Assembly: GCA_919902775.1 (NCBI GenBank)
Contig: CAKKRJ010000015.1
Span: 1 to 64,000, forward strand
Direction of reading: 5' to 3'
Source: Burkholderiaceae bacterium
GTDB lineage: Bacteria > Pseudomonadota > Gammaproteobacteria > Burkholderiales > Burkholderiaceae_C
DNA: 64,000 bases
Shown here: positions 8,524 to 16,843 of the stretch, piece by piece
Layout: the number at the start of each line of letters is the position of its first letter
How positions within the stretch are numbered: the stretch's first letter is position 1
Program-made: the position numbers and the translations under genes
Notes under the pieces: model-generated
Databases searched by the model: none
What the model saw: the letters and a program-made list of their open reading frames with translations, nothing else
Told to the model about the DNA's origin: nothing

Positions 8524-9332
8524 GCTGCCCCCTTTTGTTGAGGCTCTGAGGCCGAGTAGCTGAACATGCCGCAGCGAAAGCGGTGTGCATCGGGGGTGTG
8601 CTGGTCTTGTTCACACAGTTCGGTGGCTTGGTTCACCAAAGACGGCAGCACGTGTTGGCGCCACAACTCGCGCGCCAAGGCGTGGAGCTTTTCGATGGAG
8701 TCGGCGCTGAGCCCGTCGGCAAAAACGCTTTGCTCCAAAAACGGGGCGCTGTCTTGCGACTGCAGGTTGCAGACCCCCGCTTGCAAATGGTCGGCCACCG
8801 AGCCCGCCAGCAGCTGGCGCGACTCTTGAGTTTGAGGCGACGCGCGCATGCCTTGCTCAATCAGTTCGACATCTGCATCCACCTGCTGCACCTGGCCCAA
8901 GCGCTGCAACTCTTGCAGGATCGCCCGGTGGTGAAAGTCGTTGGAGACTGCGGCCACCAGGCTTTGAAAGCTCGGTGCTGCGCCGTTCAATGGCATGCGT
9001 GCGGGCCAGTGCTGCGCGCGCCACATCGCCAAAACCCTGCTGGCCGGACTGGGCTTGCCCATGGCTTGCGTGGCCTCATGGATGGCCTGGACATCGTGTT
9101 GATGGGCTTGGCGCAGGGCGCGAACGTCTTTGCGGTGCAGACCCGAGCGCAGGCTCAGGGCCGAGTCACTGGCACTGGTTTGGGCGTCTTCAATGGCGGC
9201 GGCCAAAAACAGTGGTTTGATCATGTGGGCGAATGTGTTGTAACCCACGCCTTGCGCCACCAGCCACTGCACCAAGGGGTAGGCCACGGTGATGGCCTCT
9301 GGCAGCGGGGTTGGCGAAGTCGGGGTATTCAT
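8520..9332 (-). CDS. DUF6502 family protein, probable DNA-binding regulator
   Basis: A 270-residue protein whose first 80 residues (LVQWLVAQGVGYNTFAHMIKP, then SLRSGLHRKDVRAL) match the DUF6502 pattern, a winged-helix-like domain often paired with DUF5666 lipoproteins in Burkholderiales. No signal peptide or membrane segment is seen, so it is cytoplasmic. It is the first gene of the operon. A perfect palindrome at 9352-9372, just upstream of its start, is a candidate site for autoregulation. The start codon has only a weak ribosome binding site. The regulatory role is inferred from fold and position. Confidence 0.75.
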   Translation of the reverse strand: MNTPTSPTPLPEAITVAYPLVQWLVAQGVGYNTFAHMIKPLFLAAAIEDAQTSASDSALSLRSGLHRKDVRALRQAHQHDVQAIHEATQAMGKPSPASRVLAMWRAQHWPARMPLNGAAPSFQSLVAAVSNDFHHRAILQELQRLGQVQQVDADVELIEQGMRASPQTQESRQLLAGSVADHLQAGVCNLQSQDSAPFLEQSVFADGLSADSIEKLHALARELWRQHVLPSLVNQATELCEQDQHTPDAHRFRCGMFSYSASEPQQKGAA

Positions 9333-9662
9333 GGTGCGTGATTTTAAACAAATATGGGAAAAAATCCCATATCAATCAAAAATCTAAATAAACCCGTTTA
9401 TTGGTTTGAAAATGAACTCCAAAGTTTGCGCATTTGTTTGTGACGCACGATGGGGAGGGCACATCTGGCAAACGTTCCCCGCGTTGGGGCTGGCTTTCGC
9501 GGTCGGCGGGCCATGTCCGCAGGGCCTTGAAACTTGGAGGAAGAAGCCCACCACGGCACTGCCGCACCGCAGCACGGTGCCACCCCACCTGCTGCGGGTC
9601 CTTCAGCGGTGGCTATTTTTGGCTGACAACGTCTGTCAGATTTGCAAGCGGCTGGCGCTCGC
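9333..9662. other. Intergenic region upstream of the DUF6502 operon
   Basis: These 330 bases hold the operon promoter at the left end, including the palindrome at 9352-9372. A hairpin CTGACA/TGTCAG at 9623-9639 lies past the stop of the flavin oxidoreductase gene and may mark its transcript end. Short open frames occur on both strands, but none shows coding character. Confidence 0.5.
9352..9372. promoter_or_regulatory. Perfect palindrome, likely operator of the DUF6502 operon
   Basis: ATATGGGA and TCCCATAT are separated by five A. The 21-base element lies 20 bases before the DUF6502 start codon, where it would overlap a promoter. No T-tract follows in the transcribed direction, so it is more likely a protein-binding site than a terminator. 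Confidence 0.6.
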
Positions 9663-10682
9663 TCAGTGCGCGGGCGTGGCCGCCCGCCGCATCAGGCCAG
9701 CGGTGATGTCCAGCGAACGCAGCCGTTGATCAAGGTCAAACACGTCGCAGACCATGATGAATTCATCGGCTTGGGTGAGGTCGGCCAGTTGTTGCAGGCC
9801 GCTGCGCACCGTGTCTGGACCGCCGATCACGGCGGCGGCCAAAAAGTCATCCACAGCGGCGCGCTCTTGCGGGTGAATGCTGTCGAGGTAGTGGTCAATC
9901 GGGCGCGGGAGTTTGCCGCGCTGGCCGGTGACGATGCCGTGTACGCGCTGGTAAAGACTGGAGGCCAGGTATTCGGCCTGGGTGTCGGTGTCTGCGGCAA
10001 TGGTTTGCACACCCACAGCGGCATAGGGTTTGGCCAATTGCGCCGAAGGCTTGAAGCTTTGGCGGTAGACGGCCAAGGCCTGCAGCAGCAAGCGCGGTGC
10101 AAAGTGCGCGGCAAAGGCATAGGGCAAGCCCAGTTCACCGGCAAGCTGCGCAGAAAACAGGCTGGAGCCCAGCAACCAAATCGGCACGTGGCTGTCGGCG
10201 CCGGGTGTGGCCACCAGACGTTGGCCGGGCTGGGTCGGGCCCAAGAGGCGTTGTAATTCCAAGACGTCGCGAGGAAAGTCTTGTTCGGTCTCCACGCGGT
10301 CGCGGCGCAAGGCGCGCATGGTGGGCCCGTCGGTTCCGGGCGCGCGACCCAGGCCCAAGTCGATGCGATTGGGATAAAGGGCCGCGAGGGTGCCCATGGC
10401 TTCGGCCACCACCAAGGGCGCGTGGTTGGGCAGCATGATGCCGCCTGAGCCTATGCGTATGCGCGAGGTGCCGCCGGCGAGGTAGCCCATGATGACAGCA
10501 GTGGAAGAGCTGGCGATGCCCACCATGTTGTGGTGTTCGGCGACCCAATAGCGGGTCAAGCCCAGGCGCTCGGCATGTTGGGCTGTGCGCAGGGCAATGT
10601 GTAACGCGTGGTCTACGCCTGAGTCTTCGCGCACGGCGACCAAGTCAAGCATGGACAGGGCAATCTGAGAGAGGTCTTTCAT
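9663..10682 (-). CDS. LLM class flavin-dependent oxidoreductase (MsnO8-like)
   Basis: A 339-residue luciferase-like monooxygenase with a TIM-barrel fold that uses reduced flavin. The family patterns RYWVAEHHN (about residues 43-51), [15 protein letters not shown] (about 75-89) and [11 protein letters not shown] (about 106-116) are clear and match the MsnO8 branch. The substrate is unknown. The start is ATG 10682 (MKDLSQIAL); an open frame continues upstream through an 8-bp tandem repeat but is not coding-like. The gene follows gspC on the same strand but is not obviously part of secretion. Confidence 0.9.
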   Translation of the reverse strand: MKDLSQIALSMLDLVAVREDSGVDHALHIALRTAQHAERLGLTRYWVAEHHNMVGIASSSTAVIMGYLAGGTSRIRIGSGGIMLPNHAPLVVAEAMGTLAALYPNRIDLGLGRAPGTDGPTMRALRRDRVETEQDFPRDVLELQRLLGPTQPGQRLVATPGADSHVPIWLLGSSLFSAQLAGELGLPYAFAAHFAPRLLLQALAVYRQSFKPSAQLAKPYAAVGVQTIAADTDTQAEYLASSLYQRVHGIVTGQRGKLPRPIDHYLDSIHPQERAAVDDFLAAAVIGGPDTVRSGLQQLADLTQADEFIMVCDVFDLDQRLRSLDITAGLMRRAATPAH

Positions 10683-10730
10683 AGGCGCGGTTATAGCGCG
10701 TGTTGGGGCACCACGCTGTCGTGCGGGTTT

Positions 10731-10782
10731 GCGTCGTTGCGTCGTTGCGTCGTTGCGTCGTTGCGTCGTTGCGTCGTTGCGT
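10731..10782. repeat. 8-bp tandem repeat, about 6.5 copies
   Basis: The unit GCGTCGTT is repeated perfectly six times, followed by GCGT. It lies between the gspC stop and the oxidoreductase start, 49 bases upstream of the latter, so a change in copy number would alter its leader or promoter spacing. Confidence 0.95.
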
Positions 10783-10838
10783 GAAGTCTTGGTACCTGGC
10801 GCCTTGTGTGAAAACCTTCGCGCTGCCAAAAACATCCG

Positions 10839-11294
10839 CTATGGCTTGTCCACGGCAGGCAACTCCAATTGCCATTGGGCGTTCGCGGATTTCAGCACGG
10901 CCTGCCGGGCCGTCAAAGACTCCAGGGTCACGCCGTCTTGCACCATTTGTCCTACACGGTAGGCCTTGGGCGGCTGTCCGTCCGTGGCGATCAGGGCACT
11001 GCCCTGGCCGGATGCGCTGGCGATGACTCCGATCAATTTGAATGGGCTGCTGGTTGGCGCTGCGGCGCTGGCTGGCCGATCGCTGGGCTGGCCCAATGCG
11101 CGCGCGATGGGGTTGCCCGTGGCGAGAGAAGAGGCGCCTGCCACAACCGGCACCGTCACGGCATGGCTGGCCTGCGGCATGGGCATCTGCAAGAACCAAA
11201 AAACCAAGCTGGCCGCTGCCGCCGCCCAGAGGCATGCCGACACCACGGGCGCCACAAGGGCCTGAGAAGGTTGGGGCCAAGAAAATCGCAACAT
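10839..11294 (-). CDS. gspC: Type II secretion system protein GspC (short form)
   Basis: A 151-residue inner-membrane protein with a short cytoplasmic start, a membrane segment at about 13-33 (VVSACLWAAAAASLVFWFL) and a periplasmic homology region at about 75-145 (FKLIGVIASASGQGSALI, then YRVGQMVQDGVTL). The HR domain links the inner-membrane platform to the secretin GspD. It is much shorter than the roughly 270-residue enterobacterial form and has no PDZ domain, as is common in betaproteobacteria. The gene is divergent from gspG, with only nine bases between the two start codons, so the promoters must overlap. Annotation is by fold pattern and context. Confidence 0.8.
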   Translation of the reverse strand: MLRFSWPQPSQALVAPVVSACLWAAAAASLVFWFLQMPMPQASHAVTVPVVAGASSLATGNPIARALGQPSDRPASAAAPTSSPFKLIGVIASASGQGSALIATDGQPPKAYRVGQMVQDGVTLESLTARQAVLKSANAQWQLELPAVDKP

Positions 11295-11315
11295 GCGCGG
11301 ATTATGATGGACAGC

Positions 11316-11753
11316 ATGAAAACACTTTCTAGCCACAAGCGCAGCCGCCAACGCGGTTTCACCCTGATTGAGCTGATGGTCGTGCTGGCCATCATTGGTG
11401 TGCTGGCCGCACTCATCGTGCCCAATGTGCTGGGCCGTGCCGACGATGCCCGCGTGACCGCCGCCCGTACCGACGTGGGCAATTTGATGCAGGCGCTCAA
11501 ACTCTACAAACTGGACAACCAGCGCTTTCCCAGCGCCGAACAAGGCCTGAACGCCTTGGTCGCCAAGCCCACCACCGAGCCGGTGCCCGGCAACTGGAAG
11601 CCGTACCTGGACAAACTGCCCAACGACCCCTGGAGCCGCCCCTACCAATACATGAACCCCGGCATCAAGGGCGAGGTGGATGTGTTGTCCTTTGGTGCCG
11701 ACGGTCAGCCGGGCGGCGAGGGCAACCATGCAGACATCGGCAGCTGGCAGTAA
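11316..11753 (+). CDS. gspG: Type II secretion major pseudopilin GspG
   Basis: A 145-residue pseudopilin. The prepilin peptidase site RQRGFTLIELMVVLAIIGVLAAL is intact, with Glu five residues after the processed Gly. Downstream are the GspG hallmarks: the Ala/Asp-rich helix, LYKLDNQRFPSAEQGLNAL, and a C-terminal calcium-site region ending DVLSFGADGQPGGEG. It builds the piston-like pseudopilus. Starts at 11304, 11307 and 11316 are all in frame; 11316 (MKTLSSHKR) gives the usual leader length. It is the first gene of the gspGHIJKLMNDE operon, and its end overlaps gspH. Confidence 0.95.
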   Translation: MKTLSSHKRSRQRGFTLIELMVVLAIIGVLAALIVPNVLGRADDARVTAARTDVGNLMQALKLYKLDNQRFPSAEQGLNALVAKPTTEPVPGNWKPYLDKLPNDPWSRPYQYMNPGIKGEVDVLSFGADGQPGGEGNHADIGSWQ

Positions 11754-12210
11754 AGCCCCACCTGCCTCGGCTCGCGGTTTCACCTTGCTGGAATTGCTGG
11801 TGGTGGTCGCGCTGATCGCCATCGCCACCGCCGGTGTGAGCCTGTCTTTGCGAGACAACGCACACAGCGCACTGGCACGCGATGCCCAGCGCCTGGCCAG
11901 TTTGCTGGAGACCGCCCGCGCCCAGGCGCGCGCCAGTGGCGTGGCGGTGCAGTGGCGCGCCACCCCGTCGGGGTTTGCCTTTGAAGGCCTGCCACACAAC
12001 GATTTGCCCACGCAATGGCTGGCCAGCACCACCCGCGCCAGCATGACCGCCCCGATCGTGCTGGGGCCAGAACCCTTGATCGGACCACAAGCGGTGGCTT
12101 TGAGCCACACGGCCGACGCCAGCCACAGCGCAGGCCCCACGCTGTGGGTGGTCACCGACGGGCTGCGGCCCTTCAAGGTCCAAAGCACACCGGCGCAGGT
12201 GGCACCATGA
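11728..12210 (+). CDS. gspH: Type II secretion minor pseudopilin GspH
   Basis: A 160-residue minor pseudopilin with the processing site SARGFTLLELLVVVALIAI and a variable C-terminal domain of the GspH/FimT type. It would cap the pseudopilus with GspI, J and K. ATG 11728 lies inside the end of gspG, 26 bases before its stop, which implies translational coupling. The stop is overlapped by the gspI start (ATGA). Confidence 0.9.
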   Translation: MQTSAAGSKAPPASARGFTLLELLVVVALIAIATAGVSLSLRDNAHSALARDAQRLASLLETARAQARASGVAVQWRATPSGFAFEGLPHNDLPTQWLASTTRASMTAPIVLGPEPLIGPQAVALSHTADASHSAGPTLWVVTDGLRPFKVQSTPAQVAP

Positions 12211-12560
12211 ACCAGCGCGGCTTCACGCTGATCGAGGTGTTGGTGGCCTTGGGCATCACGGCGGTGGCGCTGATGGCCGGGCTGAAAGCCACCGGCTCAC
12301 TCAGCCGCAATGCCGAACGGCAAACCGTGAGCATGCTGGGGCAAATTTGTGCCGAAAACGAACTCATCGCTTTGCGTTTGCGCAGGCAATTGCCCGACAC
12401 CGGCGACCGCAGCGTCGCGTGCACGCAAGCCGGCCAAGCATTGCAGGTCGATGTGTCGGTGCGGCCCACCCCCAACCCCACCTTCAGGCGCGTGGATGCG
12501 CGGGTGCTGAACCAGGGCGAACAGGTGCTCCAGTTGTCCACCGTGATGGGGCGCAACTGA
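12207..12560 (+). CDS. gspI: Type II secretion minor pseudopilin GspI
   Basis: A 117-residue minor pseudopilin. It starts MNQRGFTLIEVLVALGITA, a very short leader with the Gly-Phe processing site and Glu5. The C-terminal domain has the GspI pattern of an aromatic/polar core with a single Cys near residue 66. The start overlaps the gspH stop by four bases, and the stop overlaps the gspJ start by one base. Confidence 0.92.
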   Translation: MNQRGFTLIEVLVALGITAVALMAGLKATGSLSRNAERQTVSMLGQICAENELIALRLRRQLPDTGDRSVACTQAGQALQVDVSVRPTPNPTFRRVDARVLNQGEQVLQLSTVMGRN

Positions 12561-13267
12561 TGGCTGCAAGCGCCCATCGCCGCGTACAAAACCACGGCTT
12601 CACCCTCATCGAGGTGCTGGTGGCCATCAGCGTGATGGCGTTGATGAGCTTGATGGCCTGGCGCGGCATCGACGGCATGCTGCGCACGCAAAACGGCTTG
12701 CAAGCGCGCAGTGACAACATCCGCACCTTGCAAGCCGGTCTGGCCCAATGGCAGACCGATCTGGACCAATTGGCCGAATTGCCCGGCACCCCCAGCTGGG
12801 ACTGGGATGGCCAGGTGCTGCGCCTGACGCGCCGTGCGGCGGTTGGCACCGATGTGCAGGTGGTCGCTTGGACCTGGCGCGGCAACCCGGCACGCCCCAG
12901 TGGGGGCGACTGGCAACGCTGGCAATCCACACCCTTGCAACTGCGCAATGACTGGCAATCGGCCTGGGATCTGGCCCGCCAATGGGGGCAAACCCCGGAC
13001 GACCGCACACGCAGCGGGCAGATCGACATCCACCCACTGGCCCACTGGCAGCTTTTTGTGCACCGGGGCGGCAGCTGGGCCCATCCCTTGTCCAGTGATG
13101 CGGTGACGCCCGACGGCGCCACAACCCCTACCCCCTCCACGCCCCCACGCGGCCACACCCCGCCCGATGCGGTGCGCCTGGTGCTGAATCTGCAAGGCGG
13201 CCCGGTGGGCACAGGCTTGCTCACCCTGGACTGGATACGCCCGGCATTCACGGCGGTGCAGCCATGA
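12560..13267 (+). CDS. gspJ: Type II secretion minor pseudopilin GspJ
   Basis: A 235-residue minor pseudopilin with the processing site NHGFTLIEVLVAISVMALMSL and the GspJ signature MAWRGIDGMLRTQ just after the helix. A Pro/Thr-rich insert at about 185-205 (TPTPSTPPRGHTPPD) is probably a surface loop. It forms the tip complex with GspI and GspK. It overlaps gspI by one base and gspK by four. Confidence 0.92.
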   Translation: MAASAHRRVQNHGFTLIEVLVAISVMALMSLMAWRGIDGMLRTQNGLQARSDNIRTLQAGLAQWQTDLDQLAELPGTPSWDWDGQVLRLTRRAAVGTDVQVVAWTWRGNPARPSGGDWQRWQSTPLQLRNDWQSAWDLARQWGQTPDDRTRSGQIDIHPLAHWQLFVHRGGSWAHPLSSDAVTPDGATTPTPSTPPRGHTPPDAVRLVLNLQGGPVGTGLLTLDWIRPAFTAVQP

Positions 13268-14220
13268 AGCACACCCAGCGTGGCGCTGCACTGTTGACAG
13301 CGATGCTGACCGTGACCTTGGTGGCCACCATCGCCTCGGCGGCGCTGTGGCAGCAGTGGCGGCAGGTGGAAATTGAAACCGCTGAACGCGGCCGCAGCCA
13401 GACCGCCTGGATGATGACCGGCGCGCTGGACTGGACGCGCTTGATCTTGCGCGAAGACGCGGTCTCGGCCCAGGGCAACGGCCCAGACCATTTGGGTGAG
13501 CCTTGGGCGCTGCCCGTTCAGGAATCCAAGCTGTCCAGTTTTTTGTCACAAGACCAGGCCTGGCGCGAGGGCGATACCGAAGTCTTTTTGTCGGGCCAGA
13601 TCACCGATGCCCAGTCGCGCATGAATGTGATGAACCTGCTGGAAAACGGGCAAGTGTCTGTCCCCGCGCTGCAGCGCTTTGGCCGCCTGTTTGAACGGCT
13701 GAACCTGCCTGTGCAAGAACTGCACACCCTGGCCCGCCAGTTGCAGGCCGCCGCGCAAGCCGCCAAAACACCCGGGCCAGCCGGGGCAGGGACCCCCTTG
13801 ATGCCGCAACAAACCCAGCAGTTGGTCTGGCTGGGTCTGAGTCCCGGCACCTTGGCGGCGCTGGAGAACTTCATCACCCTGCTGCCCGAGCCCACCCCGG
13901 TGAACCTGAACACGGCCCCAGCAGAAGTCTTGATGGCCAGTGTGCCCGGACTCGACCTGGCCGCGGCCCGGCAACTGGTGCAACTGCGCGAACGCGGACA
14001 CTGGGCCACGCTGGAAGCCGCACGCCAGGCCATGGGCCCTGCGGGGGCTTCTTTGCAAGCGCCACAGCACAGCGTGCAAAGCCGGTATTTCCAGGTGCTG
14101 GGCCGAATGCGCATCGACCACGTGGTGCAAGAAGACCAGGTACTGGTCCAGCGCGAGGGCCAGCAAGTGCGCATGCTCTGGCGGGTGCGCCGGCCAATCC
14201 GTGTCACCCGCGCACCCTAG
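13264..14220 (+). CDS. gspK: Type II secretion pseudopilus tip protein GspK
   Basis: A 318-residue tip pseudopilin. As in the family, the N-terminal segment RGAALLTAMLTVTLVATIAS lacks the usual Glu5, and a large alpha domain is inserted between strands. The tandem helix-hairpin-helix-like region PVNLNTAPAEVLMASVPGLDLAAARQL (split by family convention at about 215-245) is characteristic. The length matches GspK. It is coupled to gspJ through a four-base overlap. Confidence 0.92.
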   Translation: MKHTQRGAALLTAMLTVTLVATIASAALWQQWRQVEIETAERGRSQTAWMMTGALDWTRLILREDAVSAQGNGPDHLGEPWALPVQESKLSSFLSQDQAWREGDTEVFLSGQITDAQSRMNVMNLLENGQVSVPALQRFGRLFERLNLPVQELHTLARQLQAAAQAAKTPGPAGAGTPLMPQQTQQLVWLGLSPGTLAALENFITLLPEPTPVNLNTAPAEVLMASVPGLDLAAARQLVQLRERGHWATLEAARQAMGPAGASLQAPQHSVQSRYFQVLGRMRIDHVVQEDQVLVQREGQQVRMLWRVRRPIRVTRAP

Positions 14221-14232
14221 AATGAAAGCCCC

Positions 14233-15471
14233 ATGCGTACATTGATCGTTCAGCTGCCCTTGGGCGCCCCGTCCACCCACACGGCGTACCCCCATGCCCT
14301 GGTGCAAACCGGCGCAGCCACGCCCGGGGTGTCGGTGCAATGGGCGGCGGCCGGTTTGCTGCCCGCCGCGGACCGCCAAACCGACGTGGTGGCCTTGCTG
14401 CCTGCGCGGGCCCTGTCCTGGCACCGGGTGACTTTGCCCACCGGTTTGCACAAGCAGCCTGCCAAACTGAAGGCCGCCCTGCAAGGCCTGCTCGAAGAAC
14501 GTCTGCTGGACGAACCTGCCGCCCTGCACCTGGCCTTGGCGCCCGGCTGGAAAACATCGGCACAGCCCTGGGTGGCCGCCTGCGACCGCCAGTGGTTGAG
14601 CGCCCACTTGCAAGCGCTGGAATCGGCAGGCCTTTCGGTGCACCGCATCGTGCCCGAGCTGGCCCCCAGCGCCGGACCTGGGCAACTGCTCGCCTTGGGC
14701 GAGGCCGATCACGGCTGGCTGTGGTGCAGCCAACAAGACCACGGTGTCTGGGGTCTGCCCTTGCAAGCCGTGCCCCTGCACGGCGAAGGCCTGTGGCCTT
14801 CTGACACAGAACAGACACCCCCCGATGTGCAGGCCGAACCTGCGGTGGTGGCCGAGGTTTCGCAGCGTCTGGGCGTGCAAGCTGGCCTGATGGCCCCAGG
14901 CCAGCATTGGCTGGCGGCGCTGGCCAACGGCTGGGACTTGGCCCAGTTTGAATTTCAGGCCAACGCCAACAGCCGACTGCGCAAGCGCTGGCAACGCACG
15001 GTCAGCCAGTTAAGCCAGCACAGCGCCTGGCGACCCGCCCGCTGGGGCTTGGGCCTGCTCATGGCCAGTCAACTGCTGGGCCTGAACGTCTGGGCCTGGA
15101 AAACACGCGCGGACTGGCAAGCCCAGCAACAGGCCTGGACGCACACCTTGCAACAGACGTTCCCACAGATCCGGGTGGTGGTGGACGCATCTCTGCAAAT
15201 GGCCAGAGAAGTCAACCGCCTGCGCCAAAGTTCAGGCCAACTGGCCGCGCACGACCTGGAAGCCATGCTGGGCGCACTGGGCCAGGCCCTGCCCGCCCAC
15301 CTGGCCGCCCCCCGCCAATGGCGCTACCAGACCGGGCAGCTGGAGTTGCAGGATTTCCAACTCAGCGCCAGCGAACAAAACGCGCTCAGCCAGGCACTCC
15401 AAGCCCTAGGCTATCGGTGGCGTGCCGAGGGCCCGTCCTGGCGCATGACGGTGCAAGAGGGCCAACCATGA
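14233..15471 (+). CDS. gspL: Type II secretion inner-membrane protein GspL
   Basis: A 412-residue bitopic protein. Residues 1-260 match the actin-like cytoplasmic domain that binds the ATPase GspE (for example LPARALSWHRVTLP). A single membrane segment lies at about 275-295 (WGLGLLMASQLLGLNVWAW), followed by a periplasmic ferredoxin-like domain of about 110 residues. It overlaps gspM (ATGA). The assignment rests on position, topology and the N-terminal pattern. Confidence 0.9.
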   Translation: MRTLIVQLPLGAPSTHTAYPHALVQTGAATPGVSVQWAAAGLLPAADRQTDVVALLPARALSWHRVTLPTGLHKQPAKLKAALQGLLEERLLDEPAALHLALAPGWKTSAQPWVAACDRQWLSAHLQALESAGLSVHRIVPELAPSAGPGQLLALGEADHGWLWCSQQDHGVWGLPLQAVPLHGEGLWPSDTEQTPPDVQAEPAVVAEVSQRLGVQAGLMAPGQHWLAALANGWDLAQFEFQANANSRLRKRWQRTVSQLSQHSAWRPARWGLGLLMASQLLGLNVWAWKTRADWQAQQQAWTHTLQQTFPQIRVVVDASLQMAREVNRLRQSSGQLAAHDLEAMLGALGQALPAHLAAPRQWRYQTGQLELQDFQLSASEQNALSQALQALGYRWRAEGPSWRMTVQEGQP

Positions 15472-16028
15472 GCCGCGCCCTGAAACCGATGGCCTGGGTT
15501 CAAACCTGGACACAGGCACTGCACACCGCCTGGGCAGAGCGCAGCCCCAGAGAACGCTTGCTGCTGGGCACGGCTGCCTGGGTGCTGCTGCTGGCACTGA
15601 CCTGGCAAGTGGCCATGGCCCCAGCGCTGCACACCTGGCGCGAAGCGCCCGCGCGTCAAGTGGCGCTGGACGCACAAACCCACCAAATGCAGCAACTGAA
15701 GGCACAAGCCCTGGCCCTGCAAAAAACACCGGCCACCACCCGCGCAGAGGCCCTGCGCTGGCTCGAGGCGAACATTCCAACGGGCCTGGGCAGCGATGCC
15801 CAATGGCGCGTGCAAGGCGACCGCCTGAGCGTGACCTTGTTGAGCACCCCCGCCAACCAGCTCACGGTCTGGCTCAGGCAGGCCCGCGAACAGGCGCAAG
15901 CCCTGCCCGTGCAAGCGCAATTGCAACAAGTGCCCACGCCACCCACCGCGGCAAAGGCACCCGCCAGCGGCGACAGCGCCGTGCGCTGGAGTGGCACCTT
16001 GGTGCTGAGCCTGCCTGGAGCACCGTGA
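15468..16028 (+). CDS. gspM: Type II secretion inner-membrane protein GspM
   Basis: A 186-residue protein with one membrane segment at about 34-53 (LLLGTAAWVLLLALTWQVAM) after the typical RSPRERLLL motif, then a coiled region and a small periplasmic ferredoxin-like domain. It partners GspL in the inner-membrane platform. The ATG overlaps the gspL stop by four bases. Confidence 0.92.
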   Translation: MSRALKPMAWVQTWTQALHTAWAERSPRERLLLGTAAWVLLLALTWQVAMAPALHTWREAPARQVALDAQTHQMQQLKAQALALQKTPATTRAEALRWLEANIPTGLGSDAQWRVQGDRLSVTLLSTPANQLTVWLRQAREQAQALPVQAQLQQVPTPPTAAKAPASGDSAVRWSGTLVLSLPGAP

Positions 16029-16030
16029 CC

Positions 16031-16840
16031 ATGCGCCCACAACACCCCCAACCCGCAGCCGCAGCAACCGCTTGGCGCTGGGCCTGGCTGGGTGCCGGTC
16101 TGGGCCTGGTGCTCGCCCTGTGGATGGGTGCCCCTGCACGCTGGCTGAGCTGGGGCGTGGCACAGGCCAGCCAGCAACGGGTGCTGCTGCCATTGGCCCG
16201 GGGCAGCGTGTGGGAGGGATCGGCACAACTGGTGCTCAGCGGCGGCGAAGGCAGCCGCGATGCGCAGGCGCTGCCTGGGCGCATCCACTGGCAAATCCAG
16301 CCCGGCTGGCTGTCGCTGCGCCTGCGACTGCAGGCCGACTGCTGCATGAACACCCCCACCCACATGGTGCTGCGTGCCAGCTTGTCGGGGGTATCTCTGA
16401 CGGTGGGTGCGCACCACTCCCAATGGCCTGCGGCCTTGCTCAGCGGCCTGGGCGCGCCCTGGAACACACTGCAACCCGAAGGCCAATTGCAGCTGCGCAC
16501 AGACACACTGGGCCTGCAATGGGCCGAAGGCCGACTGCAAGTGCAAGGCCAGGTTGAACTGCAAGCACAAGGCATGTCCTCTCGCCTGAGCACCCTCAAG
16601 CCCATGGGCAGTTACCACCTTCAACTGCGCGGCACCGACGAAGGCAGCCCCACACCCGAACTGAAGCTGAGCACCCTGCAGGGCCCCTTGCAGCTCACCG
16701 GGCAGGGCCAATGGGTGGGGGCCCGCTTGCGCTTCACGGGCGAAGCCCGTGCCGACGAAGGCAGCGAAAGCGCCTTGTCCAATTTGCTCAACATCATCGG
16801 CCGCCGCCAGGGCGCGCGCAGCCTGCTTTCACTGGGATAA
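16031..16840 (+). CDS. gspN: Type II secretion protein GspN
   Basis: A 269-residue protein with one N-terminal membrane anchor at about 16-36 and a mainly beta periplasmic domain. Its position after gspM and general pattern (GSVWEGSAQLVLSGG; PEGQLQLRTDTL) fit GspN, an accessory component present in only some systems. ATG 16031 is given; an upstream GTG at 16025 would overlap the gspM stop by four bases and add two residues. Gene order M-N-D is common in Burkholderiales. Confidence 0.82.
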   Translation: MRPQHPQPAAAATAWRWAWLGAGLGLVLALWMGAPARWLSWGVAQASQQRVLLPLARGSVWEGSAQLVLSGGEGSRDAQALPGRIHWQIQPGWLSLRLRLQADCCMNTPTHMVLRASLSGVSLTVGAHHSQWPAALLSGLGAPWNTLQPEGQLQLRTDTLGLQWAEGRLQVQGQVELQAQGMSSRLSTLKPMGSYHLQLRGTDEGSPTPELKLSTLQGPLQLTGQGQWVGARLRFTGEARADEGSESALSNLLNIIGRRQGARSLLSLG

Positions 16841-16843
16841 ACC

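Noticed and set aside
10731..10782. Could the tandem repeat be a CRISPR array?
   Set aside because: The units are 8 bases, directly abutting with no spacers, and there are no cas genes.
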